A stretch of 64,000 nt of DNA from assembly GCF_030463535.1 (NCBI RefSeq), contig NC_132897.1, positions 7,026,821 through 7,090,820 on the forward strand, given 5' to 3'. Shown here piece by piece: positions 34,291 to 64,000 of this stretch. The notes beneath the pieces were generated by a model. It saw only the letters and a list, made by a program, of their open reading frames with translations. It was not told the origin of the DNA and ran no database searches. Made by a program: the position numbers and the translations under genes. The stretch is from Salminus brasiliensis (lineage: Eukaryota > Chordata > Actinopteri > Characiformes > Bryconidae). Numbering within the stretch: position 1 is the first letter of the stretch; each line of letters opens with the position of its first letter.

Positions 34291-34691
34291 GAAGTCTTGA
34301 AGGCACAGTAACAACAAAAAGTGGGTTTAGTTCTAAGGGGAAGATGTAGAATATGAACCCTTTGTAAAACATGATATCTTGTTCTATATGTTTTATGTAT
34401 TTATGAGCATTTACATGACCCATTCGTTCCTCCTCCTGTTGAGTGGAGCATTTACACACATTTCTGTAGCCAGTTATGGACACATGGATGCACATGAAAA
34501 AAAACAGCAATAAATAAAAATTTATATAAGCATGTTTTATATAGAAACAATGATGTTGAGCTGTGAGGATTTCCTACAGGGTTCAATTTAAAGACCAAAA
34601 ATAATCTGCAATATTTTTGTAATGGACCAGACTTTCCGGCTCTACAGATGTTTGTCTTTTACAGTCCACTAATCACTGTTACGATGTACAT

Positions 34692-35099
34692 TCAACGAAC
34701 AAAGTTTTTGGGATGCAGCTTGAACAACTTTCCATCCTGCGTTTTCTCTAATCCGTATTTTTCCAGCTGTTCCTTGTCAAACATGCCCGCCTCAATGTCC
34801 TTCTCAATCTGTGGGGCGACCACCTGGTCGAACAGACTTTCTGCCGTCACAGGCTGTTCCGTCCCAGCCGGGGCCCTGTAGGAAACATAGGGCTTCAGAT
34901 TGAATCCTTGTAGGCTGGGCACAACAAACTCGGGGATCATTTCCCGCACAGGAATGAATTTCCTGCTGGACGTCAGTATTCCAGCTGGCATGGCTCCTCT
35001 GCTTTTGTAAAACGTCCGAGGGCCGCGCTTGCTCGTCATCTCAGCTGTCCGGTCTGCCCCCCGGACGAGGCCACGAGTCAGCGCTGATAGCAGCCCCAT
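34692..35099 (-). CDS. mrpl41: mitochondrial large-subunit ribosomal protein mL41
   Basis: Vertebrate-type mitoribosomal large-subunit protein, acting in the mitochondrial matrix after import. A single coding exon of 135 residues (human 137). Start [17 protein letters not shown] was chosen because it matches the family N-terminus (human MGVLAAAARCLVRGADR). The open frame runs upstream to 35156, but a splice acceptor CAG lies at 35116-35114, so that extension is intronic. Conserved blocks are [41 protein letters not shown] and the C-terminal [12 protein letters not shown]. The 5' UTR is split, with a non-coding exon at about 36128-36250. The gene is convergent with dph7 and divergent from pnpla7, as in human. 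Confidence 0.95.
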   Translation of the reverse strand: MGLLSALTRGLVRGADRTAEMTSKRGPRTFYKSRGAMPAGILTSSRKFIPVREMIPEFVVPSLQGFNLKPYVSYRAPAGTEQPVTAESLFDQVVAPQIEKDIEAGMFDKEQLEKYGLEKTQDGKLFKLHPKNFVR

Positions 35100-35159
35100 C
35101 TGCTTGGGTTGTCCTGCGCAGAAACAGATGCAGGTTTTCATTTGAAGGTTAAACAAGAA

Positions 35160-36127
35160 AAAAAAAAATCCTATAGTGGATATAGACGATATTATTTAGA
35201 TAACATTTACATATCCCAATCTCGTCCAGATCATTCGCTGCATTTTTTTTTTTACCTCATAGCTACTCTTTAAACTGCGTGGAAGTTTCATTAGGAGTGC
35301 ATCAGCGGAAATGACTTGGAATACAACTTTATTACAGACACTTACATTAAAAGTAAAGACCGTTTTCACCTTTTCCTGTAAAGCTACAATTATGAAGGGT
35401 AGTTGGGTCAGGACAGTGACAATATGAAAAATAAGCTTCAGAAACAGCCTATATGGAAGCCTAAATGGAAATTACTGGTGGAACTGAGAAGAAATATTGA
35501 AGGCTAGGCTCTGGCCAGTGAAAGAAAGTATGGGTTAACCGTGTTCAATTGGATTAAACTCATCTCCAGATCTCCAGATAACAGAGCCTGACCCTTAGAC
35601 AGTAGGGCCACCCAGGACAGCACTAGCCTGGGCTGTTACTTTGAGAAAAGGGCACAGTTCAAGGCAGCCAATCAGAATTCAAATCAATCAATATTTACGA
35701 ATCAGTAACTAAAACAGCTGAGATTAGTGTCAGGGGATAAAGGGAGCTGGAAAATGATCAAAAAGTATCATTATCACACATATAAGGGGGTCTAAACCAG
35801 GGAGATCAGGGTCTACGTGCCCTTTAACATACCGTTGGTTTATCATTAATCAGCAGTAGCTGCATATTATTAAATAACAATCAATTTTAGCCAAAAACCA
35901 CACATTTGAAGTGGACGTGTGGCACAGGAGCACATGCCAAATAACGTTACCATCAACTCGCTGCGTTAGCCAGCTAGCCTAATAACATCCACCCTAAATG
36001 AAAACACCGCGTTTAATTAATTTAAGACTCCACACACCTCATATACACATCTATAAACATCTACCAAACAGTACAGCACGCATTTACTGCCAGAAAGTGC
36101 GTGTATGTATTGAGTTACCGCACTCAC
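35160..36127 (-). other. mrpl41 5' UTR intron
   Basis: Sequence between the non-coding first exon and the coding exon (acceptor at 35116-35114). AT-rich with short poly-A/T runs. No other feature was recognised. Confidence 0.6.
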
Positions 36128-36352
36128 CTTGAAAACAGCGTGCACGCCGAAAACGAGCTGGCTGCACAATCGCAGAACGGGCGTTCAAAAAAGGTCGCTC
36201 CTGATAGGTCGAGCCGCTTCGCGCCGACCAATCAGAAGGCCGGGTACTGGTGGAGGGGTTCTAAGAGCCCGAGAGTGGATGTGAGAGCATGTGTTGACTG
36301 AAGCAGACAAGTTTGCCGTGGACAAAGGGAGGGGGGCTGAGGGAGCGAGCCA
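36128..36352. promoter_or_regulatory. shared GC-rich promoter of mrpl41 and pnpla7 with both 5' UTR exon edges
   Basis: On the minus strand GTGAGT at 36127-36122 is a good donor for a non-coding first mrpl41 exon, spliced to the acceptor before 35113. On the plus strand GTAAGT at 36353 is a good donor for a non-coding first pnpla7 exon, spliced to 37065. Between them is CpG-rich sequence with an NF-Y-type CCAAT box (gaccaatcag, 36226-36235) and an adjacent E2F-like ttcgcgcc. There is no TATA box. Exact start sites are not visible. Confidence 0.65.
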
Positions 36353-37067
36353 GTAAGTAATCAATGCATTTCATTTACCGGCTTCAGGAGATTGATTGGA
36401 TATTAGTATAGGCTCGAGTGGGCACGAGTAGATTTGCTGTGGCTGCTCATTTCCAGCACTCGTCTGTATCCGATTACTTGTTGACCGACGTGGTCTGTGT
36501 GTAAACAACGGTACTCCGGCTGCTGAATGCTAAGCCAGGACCCTCCTCCTGACATTATGTGGATGTCCGAGCTCTAAAAAGGCTGTAAACTGCTGCATTC
36601 GTGGGCTGGAAGTCTTGCCTGAGTCTTTGATTTCCCCTTGAAACACAGCGGGTATGAGATTGCATTAGGACGAGGGGGGTCCGGTTACAGTGGACCTTTG
36701 CTCTGCTGGTTTTCTAGCTGCAGCTGCAGGTGCTGTGCTGTGCTGTGCTGACCTGTGGTCAGATGGTCAGATATGTCAGCCACAGGTTTAACACACCACT
36801 CACTCAGGCTGCTGGGTCTCTGCCTCCAGTGCCTCCACTGTTTTGGACTTCAGCTATTTGTAGAGGGGCGTGCTCTTCTCCTCTTACAGGACAGTTTACA
36901 GCAGTGGTACTGTACAATAGTGCCTGGTCCTTCTCCACCACCTCCTTCTGTATGCTTTGCGACCAGCGAACTGGTCACAATGACACACAAACCTGAGATA
37001 AGCCTATTAATCAGAAATATGTGAAGTATGTGCACCCAGCTTGACTCTTAAGTTTTCTGTGCAGGAA

Positions 37068-63800
<26,733 letters not shown>

Positions 63801-63837
63801 GAACAACATCCTATTTCTTTATGAACGTTTATGAACA

Positions 63838-64000
63838 TATTGGACAAAAGTATTGAGACACCTGCTTAATAATTGTTTCTTCTGAAATTCAGGGTATTAA
63901 ACCAGAGTTTATCATGCTCTTGTTGGAGTAACTTCTACTAGATGTTGGAGCATTACTGAGAGGATTTGATTGCATTCAGCGATTTCAGTAGCGTTAGTGA
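63838..64000 (+). mobile_element. MITE-like element, family M1, cut by the window end
   Basis: Starts with 'atattggacaaaagtattga' and continues with 'gattgcattcagcgatttca', as in the copy at 24293. It runs off the end of the window. It begins just after the candidate last pnpla7 exon. Confidence 0.78.

Larger units (their letters stand above)
32389..34691. other. dph7-mrpl41 convergent intergenic region
   Basis: Contains two mariner-like remnants (32570-32866 and 33845-34290), a TA run at 32985-33002 and otherwise AT-rich sequence. No gene was found. The 3' ends of dph7 and mrpl41 must lie here, but no single poly(A) signal stands out. Confidence 0.6.

Noticed and set aside
35100-35156. N-terminal extension of mrpl41 (upstream Met)
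   Set aside because: A splice acceptor lies between the two Met codons and the extension does not resemble the family; the internal [10 protein letters not shown] start does.

Overview
This is vertebrate nuclear DNA, almost certainly from a bony fish. The genes are split into many short exons with GT-AG introns. The introns are full of decayed DNA transposons, MITE-like elements, tRNA-derived SINEs and dinucleotide runs of types I associate with teleosts, probably otophysans; I cannot name the species from sequence alone. Five genes can be assembled exon by exon with reading frame preserved across every junction: the 3' quarter of abca2 (+), paxx (-), dph7 (+), mrpl41 (-) and an essentially complete pnpla7 (+). 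The human orthologues of all five lie in 9q34.3, which supports the identifications.

Layout. 1-10,969: the last 16 coding exons of abca2, carrying most of the second membrane domain and the second ATP-binding cassette. One intron holds about 1.8 kb of pyrimidine-rich tandem repeat. 10,970-23,590: abca2 3' UTR and gene-free DNA dominated by a 52-bp minisatellite (14,189-21,548) of 141 full units with no net length change and a higher-order structure that includes a 2,704-bp internal duplication. 23,825-25,882: paxx on the minus strand, seven exons. 26,313-32,388: dph7, nine exons, head-to-head with paxx and separated by 430 bp. 32,389-34,691: transposon-rich spacer. 34,692-35,099: mrpl41, one coding exon on the minus strand, convergent with dph7. 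About 36,130-36,350: GC-rich promoter shared by mrpl41 and pnpla7. 37,068-63,800: pnpla7, 34 well-supported coding exons plus a candidate short last exon.

The genes do not form one pathway. abca2 encodes a lipid/sterol transporter of late endosomes and lysosomes. paxx encodes a non-homologous end-joining factor that binds Ku. dph7 encodes the esterase step of diphthamide synthesis on eEF2. mrpl41 encodes mitoribosomal protein mL41. pnpla7 encodes an ER-anchored lysophospholipase of the neuropathy-target-esterase family. Two divergent pairs (paxx/dph7 and mrpl41/pnpla7) probably share promoters.

I found no sign of a new gene system. The most unusual structure is the 7.4-kb 52-bp minisatellite, with an exact 16-bp palindrome at the same place in nearly every unit and a multi-unit higher-order pattern. 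Other points of interest are a GC-AG intron and a run of three weak splice donors in pnpla7, two long palindromic mobile elements, and a minisatellite that grew inside a dead mariner-like transposon.
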